48,918 nt of DNA from Anaerolineales bacterium. Lineage in GTDB: Bacteria > Chloroflexota > Anaerolineae > Anaerolineales > UBA6668. Positions 26,960 to 35,102 of this stretch are shown here, piece by piece. Both the position numbers and the translations under genes were made by a program. Numbering within the stretch: the first letter of the stretch is position 1; every line of letters starts with the position of its first letter. Location of the stretch: contig JAHDIM010000008.1 of assembly GCA_020630805.1 (NCBI GenBank), positions 1-48,918 of the forward strand. The letters run 5' to 3'. The notes beneath the pieces are model-generated. The model was given only the letters and a program-made list of their open reading frames with translations, was not told the origin of the DNA and made no database searches.

Positions 26960-28346
26960 CTTCTCTCATGAAACCTATCTTTCCCCATTTACTTGGCGCT
27001 ATGGCACAGCTGAAATGCGTCAAATATGGAGTGAAGAAAACAAGCACAAACTCTGGCGTCAAATTTGGGTCGCATTGGCAAAAGCGCAGCAAAGCTATGG
27101 CTTAGTCACAGCGGATCAAGTTGCTGACCTCGAAGCGAATATTGACAATATTGATATTGATCGGGCGACGGAAATTGAGCACGAAATTCGACATGATCTA
27201 ATGGCTGCAATTCGGACATATGCCGAGCAATGCCCAGTGGGTGGAGGCGTGATCCATCTTGGTGCAACGTCAATGGACATTGAAGACAATGCTGATGCCA
27301 TGCGTGTCCGCGATGCTTTAGCCGTGATCATCGAGAAACTGACGGATTTGCTGTCCGCTGTTGTAGATCAGATTGATAAGTGGGTGGATACACCTGCAAT
27401 GGCCTTTACGCACATTCAGCCGGCTGAACCAACAACCATTGGTTACCGGATTGCACAGTATGGACAAGACCTGCTGCGCGATCTTGATGAATTAAAGCGC
27501 GTGCATGCGATGGTGTTGGGCAAAGGCATCAAAGGGGCTGTAGGGACATCAGCGAGTTATGCTGTGCTGATTGGCGCTGAAAACGTGGCTGACCTTGAAG
27601 CAAAGGTCTTAGCCGAAATAGATCTACCCGCTTTTGACGCTGCCACGCAAACCTATCCGCGGAAACAGGACTATTTCATTGTTAGTGCGCTGGCTGGTTT
27701 GGCTGCGTCATTGCATAAGCTAACCTATGATCTGCGCATTTTGCAGAATCCGCTGTTTGGTGAATGGTCAGAGCCGTTTGGTGCCAAGCAAGTTGGGTCT
27801 TCCGCAATGCCGTTCAAACGCAATCCGATCTCGTCTGAGAAGGTAGGTAGTTTGGCGCGCTACTTAGCGACCCTGCCACGCGTCGCTTGGGATGATGCTG
27901 CAGGCTCGGTTCTAGAGCGTACTTTGGACGACTCGGCTAACCGACGGGTGTTGTTACCAAGCGCATTTTTAGCCGCTGATGAAATGTTGCGCGTTGTCCA
28001 ACGGATTGTCAAAGGTCTCGTAGTCAATGAAGTTGCTGTCGCCCGCAATATGGCTACATATGGTCCTTTTGCAGCAACCGAAAAAGTTCTAATGGCAGCT
28101 GTGATGAATGGTGGGGATCGTCAAGAGCTACACGAGGTCATTCGCGAATGTTCGCTTGCCGCTTGGGCAGATCTATCCGAAGGGAAAGCTAATCCGTTAG
28201 CTGATGTGATGGCTGCGCATCCAGAATTGACTAAATTGCTGAGTGCAGATGAAATCCGCAGTTATTTGGATGCAACGTCTCACGTTGGAGATGCGCCTGT
28301 GCGGGCGCGAACGGTAGCGACGTCAATTCGCGCTGCTATTGCTTAA
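26946..28346 (+). CDS. purB: Adenylosuccinate lyase
   Basis: A 466-residue enzyme of the fumarase/aspartase superfamily that works twice in purine synthesis: cleaving SAICAR to AICAR and adenylosuccinate to AMP. The conserved regions are THIQPAEPTTIGYR at about 140-153, a GKGIKGAVGTSASY segment, and the signature GSSAMPFKRNPISSEKV, which holds the catalytic Ser loop. I use ATG 26946 because AAGGA at 26934-26938 is well spaced before it; an in-frame ATG at 26892 lies deep in the previous gene. It overlaps the membrane-protein gene by 14 bases. A perfect long palindrome follows the stop. Confidence 0.97.
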   Translation: MPQTNFSHETYLSPFTWRYGTAEMRQIWSEENKHKLWRQIWVALAKAQQSYGLVTADQVADLEANIDNIDIDRATEIEHEIRHDLMAAIRTYAEQCPVGGGVIHLGATSMDIEDNADAMRVRDALAVIIEKLTDLLSAVVDQIDKWVDTPAMAFTHIQPAEPTTIGYRIAQYGQDLLRDLDELKRVHAMVLGKGIKGAVGTSASYAVLIGAENVADLEAKVLAEIDLPAFDAATQTYPRKQDYFIVSALAGLAASLHKLTYDLRILQNPLFGEWSEPFGAKQVGSSAMPFKRNPISSEKVGSLARYLATLPRVAWDDAAGSVLERTLDDSANRRVLLPSAFLAADEMLRVVQRIVKGLVVNEVAVARNMATYGPFAATEKVLMAAVMNGGDRQELHEVIRECSLAAWADLSEGKANPLADVMAAHPELTKLLSADEIRSYLDATSHVGDAPVRARTVATSIRAAIA

Positions 28347-28391
28347 AAACAAACGCCACAGTCTTGCAACATGTGGCTTGAAAACAATTCA

Positions 28392-28429
28392 ACAGGGTAG
28401 TGATTTGGCGCGCCAAATCACTACCCTGT
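28392..28429. terminator. Perfect 38-base palindrome, bidirectional terminator candidate
   Basis: Two 19-base arms with no loop are exact reverse complements, centred on GGCGCGCC. It lies between the convergent purB and tandem-RAM genes, five bases from the stop of the latter and 45 from the former. A smaller hairpin GCCACA...TGTGGC precedes it. T runs are short, so termination may depend on the strong stem. A protein binding site is also possible. Confidence 0.7.
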
Positions 28430-28434
28430 GTGGT

Positions 28435-29064
28435 TTAAGCGGGGCAATATGCAGCTAGCACTGTTTGTAACTCTTCTGAATTTACAAATGTTGCTGTGCC
28501 GCTACTGAATGTGGTTGTTGTGTCACGAATGCCAAACATTGGGCGAATATATTGCGCAACGTAGGTGGCAATAGTGCTGGCACTTGGGCCAGCGATTTGG
28601 AGTGTGATATCGGCCTTCATTCCCGCAAATTCTTGGAAGACATACACTTTGCGTAAATCATCCGCTTCGGGTAGGTCATATAGTGCCGCAAAGACATCCC
28701 GTTCATCGCCAGGGGTGACGTCAATATCTACGACAGCATGGGTCACGGAATAGCCATGTTCAGCACGCATGCGGGAAAGCGCAAAGCCGCCAGGGAAAAC
28801 AAAGCCATTGTTTAGAAGCTGGCTTTCGGTGTTGTTGACGCCTGGCACGGAGCGAATGGTGTCAATCATAAAGTCATTAAACGTGCTCAGATCATTGGTG
28901 TGACACACCAATTCAAGGTCATAGCTGCTCACAATCCAGCGCAAGTAGAGTGGGGTGATGTTGTCTTCGTCTAATCCATTCAGGCGGGTAAGTAAGGCTT
29001 GATAGACTTCTGCTTCTTCACCAGCGTATGGATCGATCAAAATGCGGACAATACTTGAGTTCAT
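28435..29064 (-). CDS. Tandem Lrp/AsnC ligand-binding (RAM/ACT-like) domain protein without HTH
   Basis: A 209-residue cytoplasmic protein. Two similar halves of about 95 residues each carry an RAM-type beta-alpha-beta layout. The first contains DLELVCHTNDLSTFNDFMIDTIRSVPGV, the key pattern of Lrp/AsnC sensor domains (variable loop, then I-R-S-x-P-G-V). The second has VDIDVTPGDERDVFAALYDLPEADDLRKV and ADITLQIAGPSASTIATYVAQYI. No helix-turn-helix precedes them, so it cannot bind DNA as an Lrp does; it could be an amino-acid sensor or partner of another regulator. The Lrp-like match of the first half is good and that of the second weaker. It is convergent with purB and divergent from the MFS gene. 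Confidence 0.62.
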   Translation of the reverse strand: MNSSIVRILIDPYAGEEAEVYQALLTRLNGLDEDNITPLYLRWIVSSYDLELVCHTNDLSTFNDFMIDTIRSVPGVNNTESQLLNNGFVFPGGFALSRMRAEHGYSVTHAVVDIDVTPGDERDVFAALYDLPEADDLRKVYVFQEFAGMKADITLQIAGPSASTIATYVAQYIRPMFGIRDTTTTFSSGTATFVNSEELQTVLAAYCPA

Positions 29065-29187
29065 CTTGGTCTCCTTCGTTTTTGACTACCTAATGATTGG
29101 CTTGATTAGCTGTTCAATGCTATCTTATTACGCACACTGTACAAAACAGACAATTCTGCCACTAGGATTATTCTACAGGACACACCA

Positions 29188-30531
29188 ATGTCAGCAAGCG
29201 CCACAACTGCACCAATCAACGATCGCCGAGAAATATTTGGTTGGATGATGTACGACTGGGGAAACTCAGCCTTTTCAACCACTGTCGTTACCGCCTTACT
29301 TGGCCCATACATTACCGCGTTAGCGGAGGGGCTAGACTCTGAAATTTTAGGGATCAATCCGGCTGCGCTGTATGCGTATTCAGTGTCTTTGTCTGTGTTC
29401 CTGCAAGTTCTAATCTTGCCACTCATTGGGACTGCTGCAGACTACACGCCTAACAAAAAGCGTCTCATGTTGAACTTTGCGTATATGGGGGCATTTGCGA
29501 CCATTCTGCTGTTCTTCATTCGCGCGGATATGCCTGTGATTGGCACAGTCGGTGCAGTCATTCTCGGCTGTATTTTGTTCATCATTGCAAACCTGAGTTT
29601 CGGGGCTGCCGTCGTAGCCTATAACTCTTACTTGCCAGAAATTGCGACCCCAGACAAGCGCGATGAAATCAGTTCTAAAGGCTGGGCTGCTGGTTACATT
29701 GGCGGTGGTGTGTTGCTCGCCATCAACTTAGCCATGATCACATTCATGGAGAACACAGGATTGGCCGTGCGCTTGAGCATTGCCTCTGCTGGGGTATGGT
29801 GGCTAGTCTTTACATGGCTGTATCCACATAAACGACTGATCCAACGGCCCTCAACTTTGAAGCTGCCTGCTGGCGAGTCGCTATGGACGTATGGCTTCAA
29901 GAAAGTGTTCATCACGCTACGCCATATGGTGAATAACTTGCCTCAGACTGGGCGCTACTTGCTGTCTTACCTGATTTACAACGATGGTATTCAGACGATT
30001 ATTGCCGTTTCAACCGTGTTTGCAGCATCTGAGTTAGGCACAGCTCCAGAAACCTTGCTAGCGCTAGTGTTGATGATCCAATTTGTTGCGTTTTTCGGGG
30101 CGCTTCTGTTTGGATGGATGGCAAGCCGCATTGGCGCAAAGATGTCAATTCTAATTGGTCTGGTAGTCTGGGCTGGTTTAGCGATCTATGCCTACGCGTT
30201 CTTGTATAACGATACGCAGCTCTTCTACATGGGGGCAGTCTTAGGCCTTGTAATGGGCGGGACACAGGCGCTAAGTCGGTCTTTGTTCTCTCAAATGATC
30301 CCGCCAGACAATGAAGCTGAGTACTTTGGCTTCTACGAAATTAGTGAGCGTGGGACATCGTGGCTTGGTCCGTTGTTGTTCGGTCTCGCCGTCGATTTTA
30401 CCGGCTCACAACGGATTGCGATCCTGTCACTAATTGCGTTCTTTGTCATTGGCATCATCTTGCTGATCCCGGTCAATGTCCGCAAAGCAATGGTTGATTC
30501 CGGTAATGATCCAGAAGGTGTGGTTATCTAG
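29188..30531 (+). CDS. UMF1-family (Atg22-like) MFS transporter
   Basis: A 447-residue protein with 12 predicted membrane helices. It starts with the hallmark EIFGWMMYDWGNSAFSTTVVTALLGPYI, which is diagnostic for the Atg22-like UMF1 family (PF11700). Other signs are NKKRLML in the loop 2-3, AYNSYLPEIA at about 149-158, and GGTQALSRSLFSQMIPP near 365-380. Yeast Atg22 exports amino acids from the vacuole; the bacterial substrate is unknown, though amino acid or nutrient export is possible. It is divergent from the tandem-RAM gene, an arrangement that would suit regulation by an amino-acid-binding protein (inference). A weak purine-rich stretch precedes the ATG. Confidence 0.9.
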   Translation: MSASATTAPINDRREIFGWMMYDWGNSAFSTTVVTALLGPYITALAEGLDSEILGINPAALYAYSVSLSVFLQVLILPLIGTAADYTPNKKRLMLNFAYMGAFATILLFFIRADMPVIGTVGAVILGCILFIIANLSFGAAVVAYNSYLPEIATPDKRDEISSKGWAAGYIGGGVLLAINLAMITFMENTGLAVRLSIASAGVWWLVFTWLYPHKRLIQRPSTLKLPAGESLWTYGFKKVFITLRHMVNNLPQTGRYLLSYLIYNDGIQTIIAVSTVFAASELGTAPETLLALVLMIQFVAFFGALLFGWMASRIGAKMSILIGLVVWAGLAIYAYAFLYNDTQLFYMGAVLGLVMGGTQALSRSLFSQMIPPDNEAEYFGFYEISERGTSWLGPLLFGLAVDFTGSQRIAILSLIAFFVIGIILLIPVNVRKAMVDSGNDPEGVVI

Positions 30532-30585
30532 CCTTAACCTAGGGTGAAAACCTGTTATAAAGTTGCTGAATGTAAGCAATCTCCA

Positions 30586-30613
30586 TTGACAAACTGCATC
30601 AACTAAGCAAAAT
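30586..30613 (+). promoter_or_regulatory. Sigma70-type promoter of the L,D-transpeptidase gene, near-leaderless
   Basis: TTGACA (30586-30591), a 16-base spacer and CAAAAT (30608-30613). The ATG is at 30621, seven bases past the -10, so transcription should begin at or next to the start codon. The -35 lies in CCATTGACAAACT, a string that recurs before the small Cys-rich protein gene near 32735. Confidence 0.6.
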
Positions 30614-30620
30614 AAGGCCC

Positions 30621-31808
30621 ATGCGTTTCAAATTGACTTTCGCATGGGCTTTTTCCATTTTTCTTTCAGTGCTGTTCGCAACACCCGTTGCGTTTGCAAA
30701 CGAAGCGCCGGATGAAAAACCGCTTGATCCAGAATTTCTGTGTCCCCGCTCAGAAAATCTGGCGCACCCGACATTGTGTCCGGGGCAAGCGCGTGGGGCT
30801 GAAGAAGTCCAGCTACGTGCCTATGAACTTCCCCTTGAATTGCCAAAATCGCCAGCTGTAGAGGTCGAATATGATCCTTATGCGCTGACGCATTCCTTGT
30901 ACGCCCGCGTCCGCGCTGATGCTCCCGTCTATGACTCGCCTGAAACGGGCTTCAACGGTGGAGACCCCGTCCGGTTGCTTGGGTTAGGTATTGACAGTGG
31001 ATTTGTCTTTGTCACCCTAGAAGAGTTAGTTGTCTACGAAGGCGAAGAGTGGTTCCGCATCAATAAAGGGGAGTTTGTTCGCCGCGTTGAAGTTTCGATT
31101 TCAGAAACTTCGCAGTTTAGTGGCATGACATTTGAAGAGCAACTTGAGCGTCCCTTTGCGTGGATGGTGACGACACTCAACCCATTGCGTACGCCTGCGG
31201 GAGAAATCAATAATGATGTTCGTCCGCTCCGGCGCTATGACACGGTCCAAATTTTCAATACCGTCACGGTAGACGGCTGGGATTGGTATCAAGTTGGACA
31301 TAATCAATGGATTGAGCAACGGGCAGTGAGCGTTCTCAATACGCCTGAGCCGCCAGAAGAAGTTAGCGGAAAGCGATGGATTGCAGTCAATCTTTTTGAG
31401 CAAACATTAGCAGCCTACGAAGACGACACTTTGGTGTATGCCACGCTTATCTCGAGTGGTCTGGATGCTTGGCAAACGAACCAGGGGTTGTTCCAGATTT
31501 ATGCGCGCCTTGAGTCAGATGATATGTCAGGTGCGTTCGCAGCAGATCGGTCAGATTATTACTCGCTTGAGAACGTGCCTTGGACACAGTACTTCGATGG
31601 TGCAATTGCCCTCCACGGTGCCTACTGGCACGATGGCTTTGGCTATCAGCGGTCGCATGGATGTGTAAATCTCTCGCCGACAGATGCGAAGTGGATCTAC
31701 GACTGGGCCGCAGACGATGTCTATGTTTGGGTATTCAATCCTGAAGATCCGAACGATCCAATTTTGTATCCCCAGCCAGAAGAAGACACTTCCTCTGAAG
31801 ACAACTAA
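30621..31808 (+). CDS. Secreted L,D-transpeptidase (YkuD domain)
   Basis: A 395-residue exported protein. Residues 1-26 are a Sec signal peptide ending VAFA|NEA. Two SH3-like regions probably fill about 90-260. The YkuD catalytic domain is C-terminal: it starts near KRWIAVNLFEQTLAAYEDD (about 253) and ends with the active site. H332, H346 and C348 lie in IALHGAYWHDGFGYQRSHGC, matching the family's H-x(13)-S-H-G-C pattern. These enzymes make 3-3 peptidoglycan cross-links or attach proteins to the wall. The mmuM gene follows immediately downstream without an intergenic gap. The end is acidic (PEEDTSSEDN). Confidence 0.94.
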   Translation: MRFKLTFAWAFSIFLSVLFATPVAFANEAPDEKPLDPEFLCPRSENLAHPTLCPGQARGAEEVQLRAYELPLELPKSPAVEVEYDPYALTHSLYARVRADAPVYDSPETGFNGGDPVRLLGLGIDSGFVFVTLEELVVYEGEEWFRINKGEFVRRVEVSISETSQFSGMTFEEQLERPFAWMVTTLNPLRTPAGEINNDVRPLRRYDTVQIFNTVTVDGWDWYQVGHNQWIEQRAVSVLNTPEPPEEVSGKRWIAVNLFEQTLAAYEDDTLVYATLISSGLDAWQTNQGLFQIYARLESDDMSGAFAADRSDYYSLENVPWTQYFDGAIALHGAYWHDGFGYQRSHGCVNLSPTDAKWIYDWAADDVYVWVFNPEDPNDPILYPQPEEDTSSEDN

Positions 31809-31809
31809 T

Positions 31810-32685
31810 CTGTCTAATAGGCTACGCACGCAACTCGCAGCGCGTGACTTGCTCATTTTAGACGGGGCGACGGGCTCTGAACTAGAGGCGCGCGGCGTAC
31901 CTCTAGACCCACCCCTGTGGTCTGCCAACGCAATGGTAGGCCACGTAGAGACCCTAACAAAAGTTCATCAATCGTATATTGCGGCAGGTGTCCATGCTGT
32001 GACTGCGAATACGTTTCGTTGTCATCTCCAGAATTTAGAGGGAACGGCATTTGAAAAACAATCAATAGCACTGGTGGCAACAGCTGTTGAGATAGCGCGA
32101 CGCGTTGCTGGACAAACGCATTACGTGCTTGGGTCTCAAGCGCCTGTTGCAGATTGTTATTCGCCAAAACACACGCCATCTAGCAAGATATTGCAGCGGG
32201 AACATCAACATCTTAGTGCAGCGCTTGCAGCAGCCGAAGTCGATGGTATTTTGGTGGAGACCATGCCCACAATTCGGGAAGCCTGTATTGCTGTAGAAAG
32301 TGCGTTGCAGACCAATTTGCCGGTGCTGGTGAGTGTAGTGTGCGGGTTGGATGGAAAGTTGCTTTCCGGCGAATCATTGTCAGATGCTGTTCGAGACCTA
32401 AACGCGCTAGCACCGGAGGCTATCTTAGTGAATTGTACGCCTGCTCCCATAATTGCTGATTTGTTGATTGAGCTACGCCAAAAGACACCGTTGCCGATTG
32501 GCGCTTATGGCAACACAGGGGCATACGACAGTGAAACAGATCGGTGGCACCAGACAGATGCGATTGATCCTATTCGGTACGCAGACTATGCCAAACAATG
32601 GATTGATGTTGGTGCCACGATTGTTGGCGGCTGTTGCTACACAACGCCGGCCCATATTGCCGCCCTCAGCCAGATGAGGTGCTAA
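31810..32685 (+). CDS. mmuM: Homocysteine S-methyltransferase
   Basis: A 292-residue zinc-dependent enzyme that transfers a methyl group from S-methylmethionine (or a related donor) to homocysteine, giving methionine. The barrel begins with LLILDGATGSELEARG, aligned to E. coli MmuM. Zn ligands are the Cys of LVNCTPAP and the paired Cys of VGGCCYTTPAHI. A start codon is a problem: alignment places the N-terminus at 31795-31810, where only in-frame CTG codons exist. CTG 31810 lies one base past the L,D-transpeptidase stop. A TTG at 31849 would remove the first family residues, and an ATG at 31684 would overlap the transpeptidase gene by 125 bases. I use 31810. Confidence 0.85.
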   Translation: MSNRLRTQLAARDLLILDGATGSELEARGVPLDPPLWSANAMVGHVETLTKVHQSYIAAGVHAVTANTFRCHLQNLEGTAFEKQSIALVATAVEIARRVAGQTHYVLGSQAPVADCYSPKHTPSSKILQREHQHLSAALAAAEVDGILVETMPTIREACIAVESALQTNLPVLVSVVCGLDGKLLSGESLSDAVRDLNALAPEAILVNCTPAPIIADLLIELRQKTPLPIGAYGNTGAYDSETDRWHQTDAIDPIRYADYAKQWIDVGATIVGGCCYTTPAHIAALSQMRC

Positions 32686-32737
32686 GAGGCGCTCACCAAT
32701 ACATCATTAGTGAAAAAATTCTCAAAACAATCAACCA

Positions 32738-32767
32738 TTGACAAACTCTAGCGGCAATTCTTAGACT
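32738..32767 (+). promoter_or_regulatory. Sigma70-type promoter upstream of the Cys-rich small protein
   Basis: TTGACA (32738-32743), an 18-base spacer and TAGACT (32762-32767). Transcription would start near 32774, leaving a leader of about 200 bases. Within it, TTGGT...ACCAA...TTGGT (about 32850-32885) allows two mutually exclusive small stems. The rest of 32686-32974 shows nothing recognisable. Confidence 0.5.
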
Positions 32768-32974
32768 TAGCGCAGTGAATTTTAGAGAACAACCCTGTCC
32801 GTTCGACCCAGATTCGCAGCCTCGCTTCGTTTCATGTTTGGTGGCAAGTCGTTTAAAGCTGCTAACCAACCCCCAACTTGGTAGACTCACATTGTGTATT
32901 GTTAGTTCCTCAGCACCGTGTGCAGTTATTTCCAGCGCCTAGCCAAGCAAAGGAAAAGGAGAGTCATCGTCACT

Positions 32975-33316
32975 ATGTTTTCACAGAATGACACGTTATT
33001 TCCCGTCAAAGCCATTAGCGCCTTGCGCAATGCGCGTGGAGAAACGTGGGCCGAGTTGGTGGACCAGCTCAAGCTGCTTACTGAAGACGATGCGCGTACA
33101 CTTGGTTTCTGTTTGTCAATGATTGACCTCAATGGTTGTATCGATTGCGAAACAGACTCATACCGCGCCATGCGTGGATGCGATCAATGTTCGCTACAAA
33201 CACTTCATCGCTTCAAAGGAACGGATGAAGAGTTACTGGTCAAGTACAGACAATCCATTGCAGATGTGCAGACATTTTTGTCACAGCGCGCACTGCCACC
33301 AGACAGTCTGTCCTGA
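32975..33316 (+). CDS. Small Cys-rich conserved-looking protein, function unknown
   Basis: A 113-residue protein. I begin at ATG 32975 because AAAGGAGAG at about 32955-32963 precedes it; an upstream ATG at 32918 would cut into the leader. Residues 46-72 carry C46, C55, C58, C69 and C72, with two C-x-x-C pairs (NGCIDCE and GCDQC) separated by ten residues, as in zinc-ribbon or Fe-S sites. The segment before it is helical and amphipathic. I do not recognise a named family. It has its own promoter and terminator, so it is monocistronic. Confidence 0.7.
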   Translation: MFSQNDTLFPVKAISALRNARGETWAELVDQLKLLTEDDARTLGFCLSMIDLNGCIDCETDSYRAMRGCDQCSLQTLHRFKGTDEELLVKYRQSIADVQTFLSQRALPPDSLS

Positions 33317-33345
33317 TCTAGGGGTTACAAGTGTATTTTCGCTTG

Positions 33346-33379
33346 AAGCGGAGTGCGGTTTGCATTCCGCTTTTTCGTT
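33346..33379 (+). terminator. Terminator of the Cys-rich small protein gene
   Basis: AAGCGGAGTGC pairs with GCATTCCGCTT over 11 positions, one a wobble, around a 5-base loop, followed by TTTCGTTT. Confidence 0.85.
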
Positions 33380-33405
33380 TAACCTAATCACGGGTGTGAT
33401 ACACT
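33378..33405 (+). promoter_or_regulatory. Candidate promoter of lpdA
   Basis: TTTAAC (33378-33383), a 16-base spacer ending in TGTGA, and TACACT (33400-33405). The spacer end gives an extended -10. A 50-base leader and a GGAATTTTCT ribosome-binding region precede the ATG at 33458. Confidence 0.45.
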
Positions 33406-33457
33406 TCAAAAAAGCGGCGAAAATGCTGCAAAATTCAAAAAATAAAAGGAATTTTCT

Positions 33458-34864
33458 ATGTCCGGAAACACATATGATGTGGTCGTAATTGGTGCTGGAC
33501 CGGGTGGCTATGTGTGTGCCATTCGCGCTGCACAACTTGGATTGAAAACTGCGATTATTGAACGCGAATTCTTAGGTGGCGTTTGTCTAAATGTTGGGTG
33601 TATTCCTAGTAAGACTCTGCTCAAGAACGCTGACCTTGCGTACACGTTGCGCAATAAAGCAGACAAGTTTGGGATTTCGTTTGAAAACCTACAGCTAGAT
33701 TTCAGCCAAGCCGTCAAGCGCTCACGTCAGGTGTCAAATCGGTTGGTCAAGGGTGTTGGCTTCTTGATGAAGAAAAACAAGGTCGATGTCCTAATGGGCA
33801 GTGGCAAATTGACGTCTCCAAATGCCGTTGAAGTGACCGATGCTGATGGTAAAACCCAAACGGTCACTGGCACTAATATTGTGATTGCAACTGGCGCAAG
33901 TGCGATTAAGCCAGCCGCATTCAATATTGATGGCGAACGCGTTGTGACCTATTGGGAAGCTATTCTGCAAGAAACGCGTCCAGAACGTGTGGTCATTGTC
34001 GGAAGTGGCGCGATTGGCGTTGAATTTGGCACCGTTTGGAACAGCTACGGCACAGATGTGACCATTGTCGAAATGCAAGACCGCATTGTTCCAAATGAAG
34101 ATGCAGACACCAGTAAAGAAGTTGCCAAGGCGTTTAAGAAGTCAGGCATCAACATTATGACGTCTACGCGTGTAGAGAACATTGACTCTTCAGATCCAAA
34201 CGTGGTTAAAGTGACTGTGTCTAGCGCGAAAGGCGAAGAAGTCATTGAGGCAGACCAAGTATTGGTTGCTATTGGCTTTGGCCCGAACAGCAAAGGCATT
34301 GGTCTAGAAGACGTTGGTGTTGTTACCAATGAGCGCGGTTTCATCAACATTGATGATCAAATGCGCACTAATGTCGATGGGATCTACGCGATTGGTGATG
34401 TGACCGGCAAGATGATGTTGGCACACGTTGGCTCAGCCATGGGCGTGATTGCTGCTGAAGTGATTGGCGGGCATCCAACAGTCACTCTTGATTACAACAT
34501 GATGCCAGCTGCGACCTACAGCCATCCAGAAATTGCATCATTTGGGTACACTGAACAACAAGCCAAAGACTTAGGCTATGAATTGAAAGTTGCCAAGTTC
34601 AACTTCCAAGCGAACGGCAAAGCGCTGGGTTTGGATGACTACGGTGGTTGGGTCAAGTTGATTACCGACGCCAAGTATGGTGAAATCTTAGGCGCGCACT
34701 TGGTTGGTCCGTCTGTAACCGAACTGTTGCCAGAGCTAACGCTAGCACAGCAACAAGAACTCACGGGCGAAGAAATTGCGCGCAATGTGCATGCGCATCC
34801 AACGCTTTCAGAGACCCTTATGGAAGCGGCTCACGGGATCGATGGGCATTACATTCACATGTAA
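33458..34864 (+). CDS. lpdA: Dihydrolipoyl dehydrogenase
   Basis: A 468-residue FAD disulfide oxidoreductase that regenerates lipoamide for 2-oxoacid dehydrogenase complexes or the glycine cleavage system. GAGPGG at 12-17 binds FAD. The redox disulfide is C43/C48 in GGVCLNVGCIPSK. An NAD-binding GSGAIGVEFG site lies mid-protein. The C-terminal HPTLSE has the catalytic dyad H447-E452. The ending DGHYIHM is intact. No E1 or E2 component gene lies beside it, so it probably serves more than one complex. A clear terminator follows at 34893-34927. Confidence 0.97.
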   Translation: MSGNTYDVVVIGAGPGGYVCAIRAAQLGLKTAIIEREFLGGVCLNVGCIPSKTLLKNADLAYTLRNKADKFGISFENLQLDFSQAVKRSRQVSNRLVKGVGFLMKKNKVDVLMGSGKLTSPNAVEVTDADGKTQTVTGTNIVIATGASAIKPAAFNIDGERVVTYWEAILQETRPERVVIVGSGAIGVEFGTVWNSYGTDVTIVEMQDRIVPNEDADTSKEVAKAFKKSGINIMTSTRVENIDSSDPNVVKVTVSSAKGEEVIEADQVLVAIGFGPNSKGIGLEDVGVVTNERGFINIDDQMRTNVDGIYAIGDVTGKMMLAHVGSAMGVIAAEVIGGHPTVTLDYNMMPAATYSHPEIASFGYTEQQAKDLGYELKVAKFNFQANGKALGLDDYGGWVKLITDAKYGEILGAHLVGPSVTELLPELTLAQQQELTGEEIARNVHAHPTLSETLMEAAHGIDGHYIHM

Positions 34865-34892
34865 TTTCCATCCTGTTACATAGAACAGAAGT

Positions 34893-34927
34893 AAAGGCCA
34901 GACAAATAAATGTTCTGGCCTTTTTTT
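34893..34927 (+). terminator. Terminator of lpdA
   Basis: AAAGGCCAGA and TCTGGCCTTT form a perfect 10-bp stem around an 11-base AT-rich loop, followed by seven Ts. Confidence 0.92.
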
Positions 34928-35032
34928 GTGTCAAATCTGCTAGTTTCTTTGTGAAACCTGAGGGCAGATTATGGTACGATAAATTTGAAAGATGCACTCT
35001 AATTGTTAGATTTGCTAAACTTCAAGAATTGT

Positions 35033-35061
35033 TTGTGCTGAATGCTGGCACTCGTTATACT
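35033..35061 (+). promoter_or_regulatory. Sigma70-type promoter of the V4R-like gene
   Basis: TTGTGC (35033-35038), exactly 17 bases, then TATACT (35056-35061). A leader of about 35 bases lacks a clear Shine-Dalgarno. Confidence 0.65.
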
Positions 35062-35102
35062 GTAACCGTATAGCATCCTAGAGCACTTTTTCGTAACTTT
35101 TT

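Noticed and set aside
31684-31809. ATG 31684 as start of mmuM
   Set aside because: It would overlap the L,D-transpeptidase gene by 125 bases out of frame, with no ribosome binding site and no family similarity in the extra residues.
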